From Vulcanisaeta souniana JCM 11219 (GTDB taxonomy: Archaea; Thermoproteota; Thermoprotei; Thermoproteales; Thermocladiaceae), in contig NZ_AP026830.1 of NCBI RefSeq assembly GCF_026000775.1, positions 953,056 through 1,017,055 on the forward strand: 64,000 nt of DNA, read 5' to 3'. The notes under the pieces are model-generated. The model worked only from the letters and a program-made list of their open reading frames with translations, made no database searches and was not told the DNA's origin. The first letter of the stretch is position 1; each line of letters starts with the position of its first letter. Shown here in pieces: positions 26,586-35,727 of the stretch. The position numbers were made by a program, and so were the translations under genes.

Positions 26586-27197
26586 GTGTCTGGAGCCCTA
26601 ATAGACATTTTAAACATGACTGGCCAGTTAATAGCCATCCTCAACCCAATAGGTGCCATACCAACACTATCTATATACATAATAAACATGGAACGGGAAC
26701 AATTAAGGAGGGTTTATCGATTAGTTGGTATTAGCATACCACTGCTGATGGTGATATTCGCGGTTGGCGGTAGGTACATACTGCAGGCCTTCGGTGTAAA
26801 CCTCGATGCCTTCAGGATCGCCGGCGGCGTATTGCTCATGGGCATTGCTATGGAGACCCTCATGGTCGGCGGGCCCAGGGCTATTGGTGCCGTTAAGGAG
26901 CCTGAGGAATTCGTGTTAGTGCCAATAGTGACGCCACTACTTGTTGGACCTGGTACAATAACCGAATTAATACTCTTCTCGGCACTATACCCAATCTACG
27001 AGGTCATAATAGCCGCATTAATAAGCTCAGCCTTCACGTACCTAGTGATTAGGTTCTCACAACCACTACTAAAGAGACTAGGTAGCAACACACTTAAGGT
27101 GTTGGGTAGGTTCATGAGCCTAATAATAGCCGCACTAGCCATAGGAATGATACTAACCGGAGTAACAAACTACATAGAATCACTGCACATAACGTGA
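26586..27197 (+). CDS. MarC/UPF0056-family membrane protein
   Basis: A 203-aa polytopic protein with six membrane helices. The MarC landmarks are present: ILNPIGAIPTL near the N terminus, an AFGVNLDAFRIAGGVLLMGIAMETL block, and VPIVTPLLVGPGTITELILF. Despite the name MarC (multiple antibiotic resistance) the transported substrate is unsettled. The start is GTG at 26586. It is followed by the convergent exported protein gene at 27234. Confidence 0.92.
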   Translation: MSGALIDILNMTGQLIAILNPIGAIPTLSIYIINMEREQLRRVYRLVGISIPLLMVIFAVGGRYILQAFGVNLDAFRIAGGVLLMGIAMETLMVGGPRAIGAVKEPEEFVLVPIVTPLLVGPGTITELILFSALYPIYEVIIAALISSAFTYLVIRFSQPLLKRLGSNTLKVLGRFMSLIIAALAIGMILTGVTNYIESLHIT

Positions 27198-27233
27198 TTT
27201 TAACTCTAAACTCCACTAATCCTAACTCAACCG

Positions 27234-28952
27234 TTAGCAGGGCGTTGCCTGCACGTTGGTGTATATAATCGCCGGTCCTGAGGAATAAAACGTAATTGTA
27301 CCCTCCTGAGTTATATAGCCGTTGTAGTAAAACTCAATTTTATATTGACCAGGCGGTAATGATATACTTAGCTGAGCCGTTTGGTGGAAAGGCACGTTAA
27401 TCGTGCCCGAGGCAGCTAATTGCCCATTGACCTCATTATAAACGTAGTACGTAATCGTACCTCCCGGCACAAGTAGTGGAGAATTATCAATATAGACATT
27501 AACGTCATAGGTAACTGTCGGTGGAGGTAAGCAATCAGGCGCCGAAACAGTGCTAGGACCCCATGCAACCACATTCGTCGATGCGGAATAACTGCCTGGC
27601 GGTTCAACATAAAAGCCACTAAGTACCGGGTAGAAGTTCTGACCATTGTATTCATAATGAACATTAGCGCCTATCCCCAATAAGTCGCCATAAACTAGCT
27701 CATTTTGATGATTAATAATTGCAATAAGGCTATACGTAACACTTACTGATTGCGTCTGCACCTCAGCGAATAACGAAGCCTCAATAACTGAGTTAAATGG
27801 TATGGTTTCAGGACTTAACAAATCAAGTATCATGGCGCCAACGGGTATTGCATAGAGGAATGGATAGTCCTGTGAGTATTCTTGCATGTAGAGATAACTG
27901 TACTCATATTCTTGCCCAGCGGATGATAGGTCAAACTCATCAAATGGTACCGTAACTATACCTACGTATTGATTCAGGAAGTTCAACGCATTACTAATGT
28001 ACTGCGTACCGACTTGATGCGTCGTATAGAGCGTACTTAAATTTGCACTTTGAACATAGGCTTCATAAGCATAATAATTGGGGTTACATGAATCCACGAA
28101 CTCAGCCGTACCTAGTGTGCCCTGCACGTAAATAGCGGCTATAGGCCATTCGTAATTAAATCCATCACCAGTATAGCTGTAACTGAAGGATTGATAAAAC
28201 GATTCACCGCCAATTTCATACATTAACTCAGTAGTTTCTATTCCCACTGACGCGTAAAAGTATAGCGTTGTTGATGATGACTGCGCAACGCCAGCATTAA
28301 CAGTACCGTCAAAGTTTGTATTACTAGTGTATTGGTCCACGGCAAATATGAGCGGTATATAAGTCGTATTAGTTTGTTTGCTCCAGACACGTTCCCATTG
28401 GCAAAATGGGTAGCCCGGTGGTCCTGGCGGTGTTGGGATATTAAAGGTTGTGCCGCTATTCACGTTAATAGTCCCCAACCTCTCAAGCCTTATACTCATA
28501 GATTTATAGTTTAGGAATGGTATTGATAGAGATGCCGTGCTGAGCAGGTCGCTGGGATTGTACGTTGTGAAGTAGAATCGTGAGTATAGCGTTGTCCCAT
28601 TAACATAGGTTACTATAATCTCAAGGCCAACGCCGGCATTACCGAAGCCCTTCTTAACCCACTCCCTGGCTATTGGGGCTATACTGCTTAACGGTACGTA
28701 GGCCTGCCCAAGTGAATTAGTCGTACCATTCCACACCTCCACCAACGACTCCTCATAACCCGGCGGTAATAACGCAAAGACCTGCACATAGGCATTCGCC
28801 ACAGTACTATTTCGCGGGGTCAAGACCGTTATCGTTATGTGCGGCGCGGCGGGTACGCCTATACTCAATAACGTACCTACTAGGGATGTGATAAATACCA
28901 AGACAAACATGGGTATTAAGTACATTACACCCTTCCTCATTATTTGAGGCAT
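27234..28952 (-). CDS. Large exported protein with N-terminal anchor and C-terminal beta-sandwich-like repeat
   Basis: A 572-aa protein with one N-terminal hydrophobic segment (about residues 10-32) and a large external part rich in Tyr, Ser, Thr and Asn. Just after the anchor, residues ~37-75 (ITITVLTPRNSTVANAYVQV) look like a carboxypeptidase-regulatory-like fold, and residues ~490-560 (VNVYIDNSPLLVPGGTITYYV ... LPPGQYKIEFYYNG) resemble a second such domain. It ends in Cys (ATPC), as the 15797-17359 protein nearly does. Function unknown; cell-surface adhesion or sheath structure is a guess. A near-palindrome CTGATATATATATCGG (28969-28984) lies in the upstream region. Confidence 0.65.
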   Translation of the reverse strand: MPQIMRKGVMYLIPMFVLVFITSLVGTLLSIGVPAAPHITITVLTPRNSTVANAYVQVFALLPPGYEESLVEVWNGTTNSLGQAYVPLSSIAPIAREWVKKGFGNAGVGLEIIVTYVNGTTLYSRFYFTTYNPSDLLSTASLSIPFLNYKSMSIRLERLGTINVNSGTTFNIPTPPGPPGYPFCQWERVWSKQTNTTYIPLIFAVDQYTSNTNFDGTVNAGVAQSSSTTLYFYASVGIETTELMYEIGGESFYQSFSYSYTGDGFNYEWPIAAIYVQGTLGTAEFVDSCNPNYYAYEAYVQSANLSTLYTTHQVGTQYISNALNFLNQYVGIVTVPFDEFDLSSAGQEYEYSYLYMQEYSQDYPFLYAIPVGAMILDLLSPETIPFNSVIEASLFAEVQTQSVSVTYSLIAIINHQNELVYGDLLGIGANVHYEYNGQNFYPVLSGFYVEPPGSYSASTNVVAWGPSTVSAPDCLPPPTVTYDVNVYIDNSPLLVPGGTITYYVYNEVNGQLAASGTINVPFHQTAQLSISLPPGQYKIEFYYNGYITQEGTITFYSSGPAIIYTNVQATPC

Positions 28953-29140
28953 AATTAGCCTAGGTTTAACTGATATATATATCGGTTCAAGTAACCGTGA
29001 AACTCATACAACATAATACATTGACTAAAGTAAACACTAATATTACATGAATATTAATTATTTCCTAAAAGTACTTATAAATATACTTAAGCACATATTC
29101 ATGAAGTCCATTTATGCCATTAGGGGTGGATCGTCGAGGA

Positions 29141-29737
29141 TTACCACGACTTAATAATACGAAGGTGTCTCCAGTCATTGCTGTTGCTTTTCTTTCCGTA
29201 CAATTTATACGCCCTTACTATACTCGCCACTTGAAAGACCTTGAAGGCTATTTCGGAATTGTCCTCCCACCAACGCTTTGCGATCTCAATGACCCTCTCA
29301 AGCTCCTCAATACTCATTTGATCAGGGTCCTTGGAGAACACGGACTTTATGAACTCGAGCTCCTCCTTACTGATTGAGTTAGCCCTAACCATGCCAACGA
29401 CCCTACCCACCTCATTAGTCAACACCCTAACCTCGTCCTGGGAGAACAAGCCCTTAAGCCCCATATACTCGATAAGGAGTGAATTAACGTTAATAAGTGC
29501 TGACTTAAGACCGCTCTCTAGGCTGTTTATTCTATTTTCCAAATCATTAATCCTCCCATCTAATCTAATCTCCGTCTCCCTAATTTTATTACTCAACCTC
29601 TCCTCCAAATCCCTAAACCTCCAATCAATACCCTCAAACCTTCGGCCCAACCAATACGTGAATGCCGCCAGGTAGGCTATTATCGTAATCAATAGGCCAA
29701 TCACGTAAATAAGCTCATCCACAGAAGTAATTAGCAA
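29141..29737 (-). CDS. Membrane-anchored coiled-coil protein
   Basis: One membrane helix (residues ~8-30) is followed by a long heptad-rich coiled coil (about residues 33-90: RFEGIDWRFRDLEERLSNKIRE and onward) and a helical C-terminal domain (~100-180). Orientation puts the coiled coil in the cytoplasm if the short N terminus is external. Proteins of this form recur in Thermoproteales, but their role is not known to me. It reads away from the exported protein gene at 27234-28952, with ~190 A/T-rich bases between them. Confidence 0.7.
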   Translation of the reverse strand: MLITSVDELIYVIGLLITIIAYLAAFTYWLGRRFEGIDWRFRDLEERLSNKIRETEIRLDGRINDLENRINSLESGLKSALINVNSLLIEYMGLKGLFSQDEVRVLTNEVGRVVGMVRANSISKEELEFIKSVFSKDPDQMSIEELERVIEIAKRWWEDNSEIAFKVFQVASIVRAYKLYGKKSNSNDWRHLRIIKSW

Positions 29738-29816
29738 TCAAGCCATTAATAAATCCTATTTAGGCCCTGGTAAAAACCATGGCAAGGCTTTTGAGCCTGA
29801 GGGCAATTTAACCCTA

Positions 29817-30341
29817 ATGAGTGAGCCGGTGCCAATACACGCCGAGGGAATATTCACGATGGGAGTTGATGGTGGTATTTGGGAGAGTTTAATCTTTGAG
29901 TACCTGGATAAGGATCGTTATTACAAGAATCTGCTTAGGGATAGGGAGGGTTTACTCAATGAGTTGAGGACCGTCATGGAGAATATGCAGGGTTTTCTGG
30001 ATGAGGAGACGATTAAGATTAACGGTGAGGTTGTTAAGGCTAGGGTTATTGACGTAAGCCTCGGCTTCAGGGGTTCCTTCGATAGGCCCTACCTCGAGTT
30101 TTACATATACTTCAAGGGTAATTTGAGGCGTGGTGTTAATAGGTATGAGGATTATTATGAGGAGGAGGTTGCTGAGTATGATTATGAGATTGTTTGGCTC
30201 TTTCCACCGGGCTTTAGGATCATTGAGTATGAATTCGCCGGGGAGGGCTCCATACTGGGTGGTGGGAATATACTGAGGTTAACGGTTAAGAAGGGCCTTA
30301 AAGTTGGTAGTTACGAGAGTATAACGTTTGAGGCCCCTTAA
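29817..30341 (+). CDS. Hypothetical acidic protein
   Basis: A 174-aa soluble protein with no signal or membrane helix. It starts MSEPVPIHAEGIFTMGVDGGIW and contains a strongly acidic patch with many Tyr and Glu (about residues 110-130), then a beta-rich end. No motif was recognised. It lies between two minus-strand genes with its own start at ATG 29817. Codon use matches its neighbours, so it is probably a real lineage-specific gene. Confidence 0.6.
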   Translation: MSEPVPIHAEGIFTMGVDGGIWESLIFEYLDKDRYYKNLLRDREGLLNELRTVMENMQGFLDEETIKINGEVVKARVIDVSLGFRGSFDRPYLEFYIYFKGNLRRGVNRYEDYYEEEVAEYDYEIVWLFPPGFRIIEYEFAGEGSILGGGNILRLTVKKGLKVGSYESITFEAP

Positions 30342-30379
30342 ACTTTAATATTTTTAATGCTTTATTAAATATTAAGTAA

Positions 30380-31339
30380 TTAACCCTCGCCAGGTAAAGG
30401 CGGTGGTAATTGGAAGTAAAATGATGCACCAGTGCATATGCATGCAGCTTCTATGGACTTAGCGCCTGGGAATGATGTTGGGTAGTAAACATTGCCGTTA
30501 GCGTCCATGCCAACCCAAGGCCAGTTATCCAATACAACGGTGAATCCGCAATCATAAAACGCATAACCTGCATCGGTCTGCGTTTGCGCAGCGATAGATC
30601 CAACGTCATAATTAGTCCCTGGCGCATTTGTCGTACATAGTGCATAGCCAAATCCCGGCTGGGCATGACCATCATCTAATATGCTCTCAACGGAAACTCC
30701 TGGGTTTATGAAGAACCAGCCAGCGGCCGTAGTATTAGCAGCAAGCTGACTATTAATGTACCATAAGGCCTCATAATATTCAAAATACACCTCCGGATCA
30801 TCAGCACTGTTTAATCCAGGCAATGGGACGGAGAACTTCTCAACCCCTAATACGCCAACGGGTGTGAAGTTTCCCTCACGTGGGTAAATAATTTCTATCT
30901 TCACGCTGGCTATTGGGCGTCTTACAATAGCGTATAACTTATAATTATTCGCATTATTCCATAAGTACACGTATAAGGTATCGTTATGAACCACGATTGA
31001 TGCATATCGATACCTATAATTGCTGGGTAGTTGGAACGTGACCAACGTATTTTTGAAGAGCTTAACATTAACTACTGGGTAGGGTGGCTTATTTAAGGTA
31101 ATGAACCCACGTAGTGCACTATTGACAGTGTTCCTAATCATTTCCTGCATCATCGTCTGGTTAATACCTCCATCGCTGAAGTTTGCGACTACGTTAAATA
31201 CATATGCCGGTGTTAAGGAGTTATATGCCTGCACCGGGTTCATAGTATATGCTGCCAGTATTGTAATCATTACTATAGCGAGCACCGCCGGTATCGTTAT
31301 AATGCCTATCTTCTTCCATTTTAAGTCCATGCCCATCAT
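30380..31339 (-). CDS. Exported single-anchor protein sharing its promoter element with 15797-17359
   Basis: A short basic N terminus (MMGMDLKWKK) precedes one hydrophobic segment (about residues 12-31) and a ~285-residue external domain rich in Asn, Tyr and Pro with several cysteines (near 240-310) that could form disulfides. It ends with a Pro/Gly-rich tail. No family was recognised. TTAAAAAA at 31361-31368 lies ~26 nt from ATG 31339, so the start is leaderless. The conserved 13-nt element upstream suggests common control with the other exported protein. Confidence 0.7.
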   Translation of the reverse strand: MMGMDLKWKKIGIITIPAVLAIVMITILAAYTMNPVQAYNSLTPAYVFNVVANFSDGGINQTMMQEMIRNTVNSALRGFITLNKPPYPVVNVKLFKNTLVTFQLPSNYRYRYASIVVHNDTLYVYLWNNANNYKLYAIVRRPIASVKIEIIYPREGNFTPVGVLGVEKFSVPLPGLNSADDPEVYFEYYEALWYINSQLAANTTAAGWFFINPGVSVESILDDGHAQPGFGYALCTTNAPGTNYDVGSIAAQTQTDAGYAFYDCGFTVVLDNWPWVGMDANGNVYYPTSFPGAKSIEAACICTGASFYFQLPPPLPGEG

Positions 31340-31360
31340 TACTAAGTTTCATTGTGGATC

Positions 31361-31381
31361 TTTTTTAACTCCGGCTGTTCA
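31361..31381 (-). promoter_or_regulatory. Promoter with conserved 13-nt upstream element (copy 2)
   Basis: On the minus strand TGAACAGCCGGAG (31369-31381) directly precedes TTAAAAAA (31361-31368), ~26 nt from ATG 31339. It is identical to the element at 17391-17403 and in the same place relative to TATA box and start codon, while the flanking sequence differs. Confidence 0.75.
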
Positions 31382-31400
31382 CTTAAAATACTCATTACCA

Positions 31401-31829
31401 TTAATCAATAATCGGCCTCTCAGGTATTGTCCACCAACCACCAATCCTCCTAATGATACCCTCATTAACGGCTTTCCTAAATACTTCCCTCAGCTTCTCA
31501 AAGGTTCCATCATCGTAAATCACGATACCGTAGTCCAACGCATCGTATAATGCAATAGATCCCTTATTCATTAACCTCTTAATCTCATCGATTGTGTACG
31601 GGAAGACCTCGAGGGCTATTCCCAAGTTCCAACAAGTCGTGAATTCGCGGACCCTCTCTAGGAAGCTCTTTTCTGAATTCAGGATTATAATTAATAAATC
31701 AATGTCGCTATTAATCAGCCAATCATCCCTTGCGCGTGAACCGAAGAGTACGGCTGAGTTAATCCTATGGCCGTGTTCAATTAGGCATCGAATGTACCTC
31801 CTTAACTCATGAATAACCTCCTCACCCAT
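31401..31829 (-). CDS. MNT-type nucleotidyltransferase (HEPN-MNT module)
   Basis: Minimal nucleotidyltransferase fold: VLFGSRARDDWL at residues 28-38 and the metal-binding SDIDLL (D42, D44). In HEPN-MNT modules the MNT protein acts as antitoxin, in characterised cases by AMPylating the HEPN partner. The 142-aa length includes a C-terminal extension beyond the usual ~100 aa. Its start codon lies within the 3' end of the HEPN gene (28-base overlap), so the pair is cotranslated. Confidence 0.88.
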   Translation of the reverse strand: MGEEVIHELRRYIRCLIEHGHRINSAVLFGSRARDDWLINSDIDLLIIILNSEKSFLERVREFTTCWNLGIALEVFPYTIDEIKRLMNKGSIALYDALDYGIVIYDDGTFEKLREVFRKAVNEGIIRRIGGWWTIPERPIID

Positions 31830-32197
31830 TCGACCACCTTAGATGCGGACTCAACACAATGCTGAGCTTCCCTCCTTGAATAAACCTCACTGGGTACGCC
31901 ATTAGCCGCATCTGGATAACGAGCAACTAGGTAATGCGGGTTTAAATCCCTCAGATCATCAAGTACATCATCAATCGCAATACCACCATTCCTCAATTTC
32001 TCAGCTAGTTCCAGTAAGTTATGGGTCTTTGGCGGTAACATTCTAAGCCTTACAATTATCAACGCCTTCAATGCCTTCTCAGCAGCTTGATGTGAATGGA
32101 ATGCCGCGTAGTTCAGGTAGCCTATTTCAAGTAAGTGCCGTGCTAACTCGAGCTCCCTGATAGCCTCCTTGAACCACTGCTCTGCCTCCTCACGCAT
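31802..32197 (-). CDS. HEPN-domain protein (likely toxin partner)
   Basis: A 131-aa all-helical HEPN domain: WFKEAIRELELARHLLEIGYLNYAAFHSHQAAEKALKALI and KTHNLLELAEKL. The RMLPPKTH stretch fits the Rx4-6H pattern of the HEPN RNase site. HEPN proteins of this kind cut RNA and are held inactive by the paired MNT protein. The gene order HEPN then MNT with overlap is typical of archaeal toxin-antitoxin pairs. The toxic activity itself is inferred from the family. Confidence 0.88.
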   Translation of the reverse strand: MREEAEQWFKEAIRELELARHLLEIGYLNYAAFHSHQAAEKALKALIIVRLRMLPPKTHNLLELAEKLRNGGIAIDDVLDDLRDLNPHYLVARYPDAANGVPSEVYSRREAQHCVESASKVVEWVRRLFMS

Positions 32198-32248
32198 TTC
32201 CTCAATTTTATTTAGTAATAAAGACCTTTTATAACTGTTAGTAAGGAC

Positions 32249-33988
32249 TTATAATGCCAGGTACTTAATCAATTCCTGATTACCACCTATTATGCTCTTC
32301 AATTGCTCATAACTTCTTATTGGTCTTGCCGCAATTATCCTATTTAGTACGTCTCTGCTCATGCTCGGTACGTACTTGAGTAATCGCTTTGGCGCCTTAT
32401 TGACGTTAACTGGGTATGGCACACCAATCACGGACCTAAAGCCATGCTCCGACACCACAATGTCGATCCACCTCCCAAGCTCTATCTTGGTGGGTATGTA
32501 GATCAATAGTGGGTATGAACCAACCTGCCTTGCATACGTCCCATTCCCATAATGAACTTCCGTAAACACCCTCCTCAATACCGCACCCCTCGGCACAACC
32601 CTCCTAAGCATCTCATGGTCGAAGTACCTCCTAACCCAATACTTAAAGGCTAGGAAGTACCTCCTATGCTCCCTCAGCAGTTGCTTAATGTCGTCGGCCT
32701 GGCTCCATAGTGGTGTTGGTGGTAGTACGAGGACCTGCCTGATGTTGACCCTCCTAACCCAAACATCGTTATCCAGCAATTTCTTAAGGAACTCAATATT
32801 CAACCTGAAGGTCTCCCTGGTCTCACCAGGCAAACCAATGACGAAGTTTATACCGGGCAATAACTCGGGCATGCCGTTCCAACCCCTAACCCTCCCCAAT
32901 TCACTTATCGTCTTAACCGCGAAGTAGGTCTCGTCAGGCATCACCTTGAGGTTATTCAACTTAACAACCCTCGGGTCAGCAGTCTCGATACCCATTGCCG
33001 CAACATCACCCGGCGTGTGGTACTTCATCAGTATTTTCGTAACTCTCAGACTCTCCATGGGCCAACGAACTATGGTGCCCGGGTTAACATTATCGATGTG
33101 TAGGGTTTCTAACTCTGGCGCCGCATTTCTAATGCCGACGAGTAGGCTCTCAATGGCCTCCGGATTAGGTCTTGGGAAGTCCAGTTTGCCGGTGTCATGG
33201 GCCATGTAGGTGTAGAAGTCGGCCTGTCTACCAAGCCTGAAGTGCCTAACGCCAAGGCTGTACAATGCCTTAACCTCCTCAACAATCGCCTTAGCATCCC
33301 TATACTTAACTGGGCCATACCTAACGGTGGCGCAGAAGGAACACCCACCACTGATGTACCTTGGGCAGGACTTATATGTCTCAAGCTCGATGATTAGGTT
33401 TCCGCCATAATTAGGATGTTGAGTGACTATGCGGGCGCCAAGCACGGCGAATTTATTAATTAATCCATAGTCAATATGCGTAAGTGCAGGTGAGACCTTT
33501 GATGATTGATAATTATTCCTCAGTAACTCGTAGGTGACCAGGTCCACGTCGCCCGTGACCACCAGATCATAGTACCTCTGAAACCTACTCCTTGGTATTG
33601 CTATTGTACCACCTGCTGAACCATAGCCAAACCTGGCCACTGGGCCTCCGAGGATTTTTATGGGCCCAGTAATTATGTTGGCGATTCTTTCAGTCTCCTC
33701 AAGCCTTATGGGTTCACCACCGAGGTACTTACCCGGTGTTACGATGCCGGCTATGACAATGAGTACCCTGGCCTCATTGGCAATCTTAACAAAGCCTGCC
33801 CAATCACCCCTGACTTGGTCTATCGTGAAGTACCTAACATCAATGGACTTGTCCACGCTCCACACGGCGCCAGCGACATAACGTGAATAAACGTCTAAGT
33901 AAGGTGGTACACCCAGCCCCGCCGGCTCATCTGTATAGCCGTCAAGTATTACTACCCGCTCCATGTTTCTGGTGAGTCTCTGGGTCAC
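32249..33988 (-). CDS. Radical SAM protein (COG1031 type) with C-terminal helix-hairpin-helix
   Basis: The N-terminal third (residues ~10-160) looks like a B12-binding-type alpha/beta domain. The radical SAM cluster motif is C208-x7-C216-x2-C219 (CPRYISGGCSFC), not the common Cx3Cx2C, which fits the COG1031 family. A core of strands and a C-terminal helix-hairpin-helix (about 540-575, YVPSMSRDVLNRIIAARP) follow. The reaction is unknown. GTG at 33988 overlaps the stop of the upstream thioredoxin-like gene; ATG nine codons in (33964) is the alternative start. The pair is probably cotranslated. Confidence 0.83.
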   Translation of the reverse strand: MTQRLTRNMERVVILDGYTDEPAGLGVPPYLDVYSRYVAGAVWSVDKSIDVRYFTIDQVRGDWAGFVKIANEARVLIVIAGIVTPGKYLGGEPIRLEETERIANIITGPIKILGGPVARFGYGSAGGTIAIPRSRFQRYYDLVVTGDVDLVTYELLRNNYQSSKVSPALTHIDYGLINKFAVLGARIVTQHPNYGGNLIIELETYKSCPRYISGGCSFCATVRYGPVKYRDAKAIVEEVKALYSLGVRHFRLGRQADFYTYMAHDTGKLDFPRPNPEAIESLLVGIRNAAPELETLHIDNVNPGTIVRWPMESLRVTKILMKYHTPGDVAAMGIETADPRVVKLNNLKVMPDETYFAVKTISELGRVRGWNGMPELLPGINFVIGLPGETRETFRLNIEFLKKLLDNDVWVRRVNIRQVLVLPPTPLWSQADDIKQLLREHRRYFLAFKYWVRRYFDHEMLRRVVPRGAVLRRVFTEVHYGNGTYARQVGSYPLLIYIPTKIELGRWIDIVVSEHGFRSVIGVPYPVNVNKAPKRLLKYVPSMSRDVLNRIIAARPIRSYEQLKSIIGGNQELIKYLAL

Positions 33989-34812
33989 TATTTCTTTATG
34001 TTTTTCATTACATTATCAATGACCTCAACATATTCTAGATCACTGAATATATTCGTCTGTTCATCAATGACCTGCCTCATGGATTCCTCAAAAGCGTGGC
34101 TCATGTATATGCGGACCTTCTCAACCTTTTCACTGAACCTCTCATTACTAATCGGGTATGCCCTAAGACCAACCCTACCGAGTGCACTACGTATGATCAT
34201 CCAGTGGGCAATAACTTCCCTACTGTATAATTTGGAAACCTCGTTCCAATTAAGGAACCTGTTATGCAGCCAGTAAATCTCCCTTGCGAAGTTCCTGGTG
34301 ATCACGGCCAGGAACTTGTCCTCCCTGTTCCTTATGGCTTCTTTGCACGTATTAGCATTGCTTAGGTACTTACGTAGCTCATTGTATAGCTCCTCACGAT
34401 CACTATACACCGATAGGTTCGTTATTGCCATTACGAATTCCTTATCCCTGAGAAAGGCATCGCAGTCCTCATTAACGTATAGCCATAACGCCGTTGCTAC
34501 GCTATCGAGGATACCCCTGAAGAATCTCTCCTCAAGCTCCCTTAAATCACCCTCAAACCTCTGACTTAAGTACTCGCCGTCAAGTAATGCCTTGAGTTTC
34601 TTGAAATCAACGATTCCTGCAAACACTAACTCACCGTTAATGAACACGCTCGGTACTGACCTAACGCCTCTTTCCATGGCAGTGTAGGGATCCTTCGACG
34701 TGTCTATCACCTTAACCTTATCCAAGTAACCCCACTGCTTGAGTAGTCTGGTTAGTGTGTGGCATGTGCTACAGGTGGGGTGTATGAAAATCTCGATATT
34801 AGGCGTACTCAC
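33988..34812 (-). CDS. Glutaredoxin/thioredoxin-like protein with C-terminal helical domain
   Basis: Residues ~5-75 form a glutaredoxin-type fold with the redox pair CSTC at 14-17 and the cis-proline loop SVPSVFINGELV. About 190 further residues are helical and unlike any family I recognise. This size (274 aa) is unusual for a glutaredoxin. Its stop overlaps the GTG start of the radical SAM gene, which suggests a functional link, for example delivering electrons or handling a disulfide in the partner's substrate. The link is inferred from gene order only. Confidence 0.75.
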   Translation of the reverse strand: MSTPNIEIFIHPTCSTCHTLTRLLKQWGYLDKVKVIDTSKDPYTAMERGVRSVPSVFINGELVFAGIVDFKKLKALLDGEYLSQRFEGDLRELEERFFRGILDSVATALWLYVNEDCDAFLRDKEFVMAITNLSVYSDREELYNELRKYLSNANTCKEAIRNREDKFLAVITRNFAREIYWLHNRFLNWNEVSKLYSREVIAHWMIIRSALGRVGLRAYPISNERFSEKVEKVRIYMSHAFEESMRQVIDEQTNIFSDLEYVEVIDNVMKNIKK

Positions 34813-34869
34813 AGTTCTGCGACCAATTAAGCTTTGTTTTTAAGGTAGTTGCTGTTGTTAATTAATTTT

Positions 34870-35649
34870 TCAGCCTGTCATGTTTACGCCCAACTTACCG
34901 AGTAGTAATGTAGCATTGCTACTTAGGTAGGTTCCGTCTTGAACATTGGTTGCTTGTAACATCTGTGTCATGTTTATGGGTGCCGAGTAACCACTGACGC
35001 TTAATGACCCGAATATACTTAGTTTTACCAGGAGTGGTACTCCATCCTGTGTCATGCATACCTCACTCGTTATATTCACCGGTAATGAGCCAAGGCCTGA
35101 CTCTATTGCGCTGGGCATTATGGAGCCTAGTGTTGTTGTATTCCTTGATGCGTAACAGTAGGTATTGTAACCAAGTATTTTTTGCGTGCCTGTAAATGTG
35201 AACCTTGATGAGTTAATTACAGGTAATGCGAGGTTAACTAGGTTGAAGGTTTGGTTAACAGCGGAGCAGCCAGCGCCTATGGGTTCTACTATGCACTGCA
35301 GTATTGTTCCATTGCTTAGTTGCGTGGTTACTATGTAAAGGCTCGTTTGTGGGTAACTCGTTGTGGTAACAAAGATATACCTGTCAGTGGTCCCCCTCTG
35401 GCTATACGTAAAGAGATAATTCTCAGTATTTGATTGACCAGCTATATTTGAGTAAATATAATAGTTGTAATTAACCGTGTAGGTGTTACTATTTGTTAGT
35501 GTAAGTAATTCATTGAAGCTTGGGCCGGTTGTTCTAGGCATGTAAAGCATGAGGGCAACGCCTATTACTACTATTACCACTACCACAACGGCTATTACTA
35601 CGTACCTTAAGTTCATAATCAATGACCAAAGCCTTCCATGCCTGCCCAT
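34870..35649 (-). CDS. Exported single-anchor protein, four-cysteine family (paralogue of 5268-6023)
   Basis: One N-terminal membrane helix (VVIAVVVVVIVVIGVALML) is followed by a ~230-residue external domain with many N-x-S/T sequons. Cysteines match the paralogue at 5268-6023: a QC and GC pair mid-protein, then TYCY and EVCMTQDGVP near the C terminus. The frame is open to 35745, but that would overlap the divergent NurA gene; starts at ATG 35649 or 35616 are more likely. A/T-rich sequence near 35650 may hold the promoter. Function unknown. Confidence 0.7.
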   Translation of the reverse strand: MGRHGRLWSLIMNLRYVVIAVVVVVIVVIGVALMLYMPRTTGPSFNELLTLTNSNTYTVNYNYYIYSNIAGQSNTENYLFTYSQRGTTDRYIFVTTTSYPQTSLYIVTTQLSNGTILQCIVEPIGAGCSAVNQTFNLVNLALPVINSSRFTFTGTQKILGYNTYCYASRNTTTLGSIMPSAIESGLGSLPVNITSEVCMTQDGVPLLVKLSIFGSLSVSGYSAPINMTQMLQATNVQDGTYLSSNATLLLGKLGVNMTG

Positions 35650-35727
35650 TAATAAATGTTTACTCAACACAACACTAAAACTTACGCTGTACCCAGCAGT
35701 ATGTGAGTAAGCAAAAATTATTATAGT

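Noticed and set aside
28969-28984. Near-palindrome CTGATATATATATCGG upstream of the exported protein at 27234-28952
   Set aside because: A TA-repeat palindrome in A/T-rich upstream DNA may simply be its TATA region; not enough to call an operator.
29114-29377. Open frame on the plus strand opposite the coiled-coil protein
   Set aside because: Overlaps the better supported coiled-coil gene for most of its length and shows no family features.
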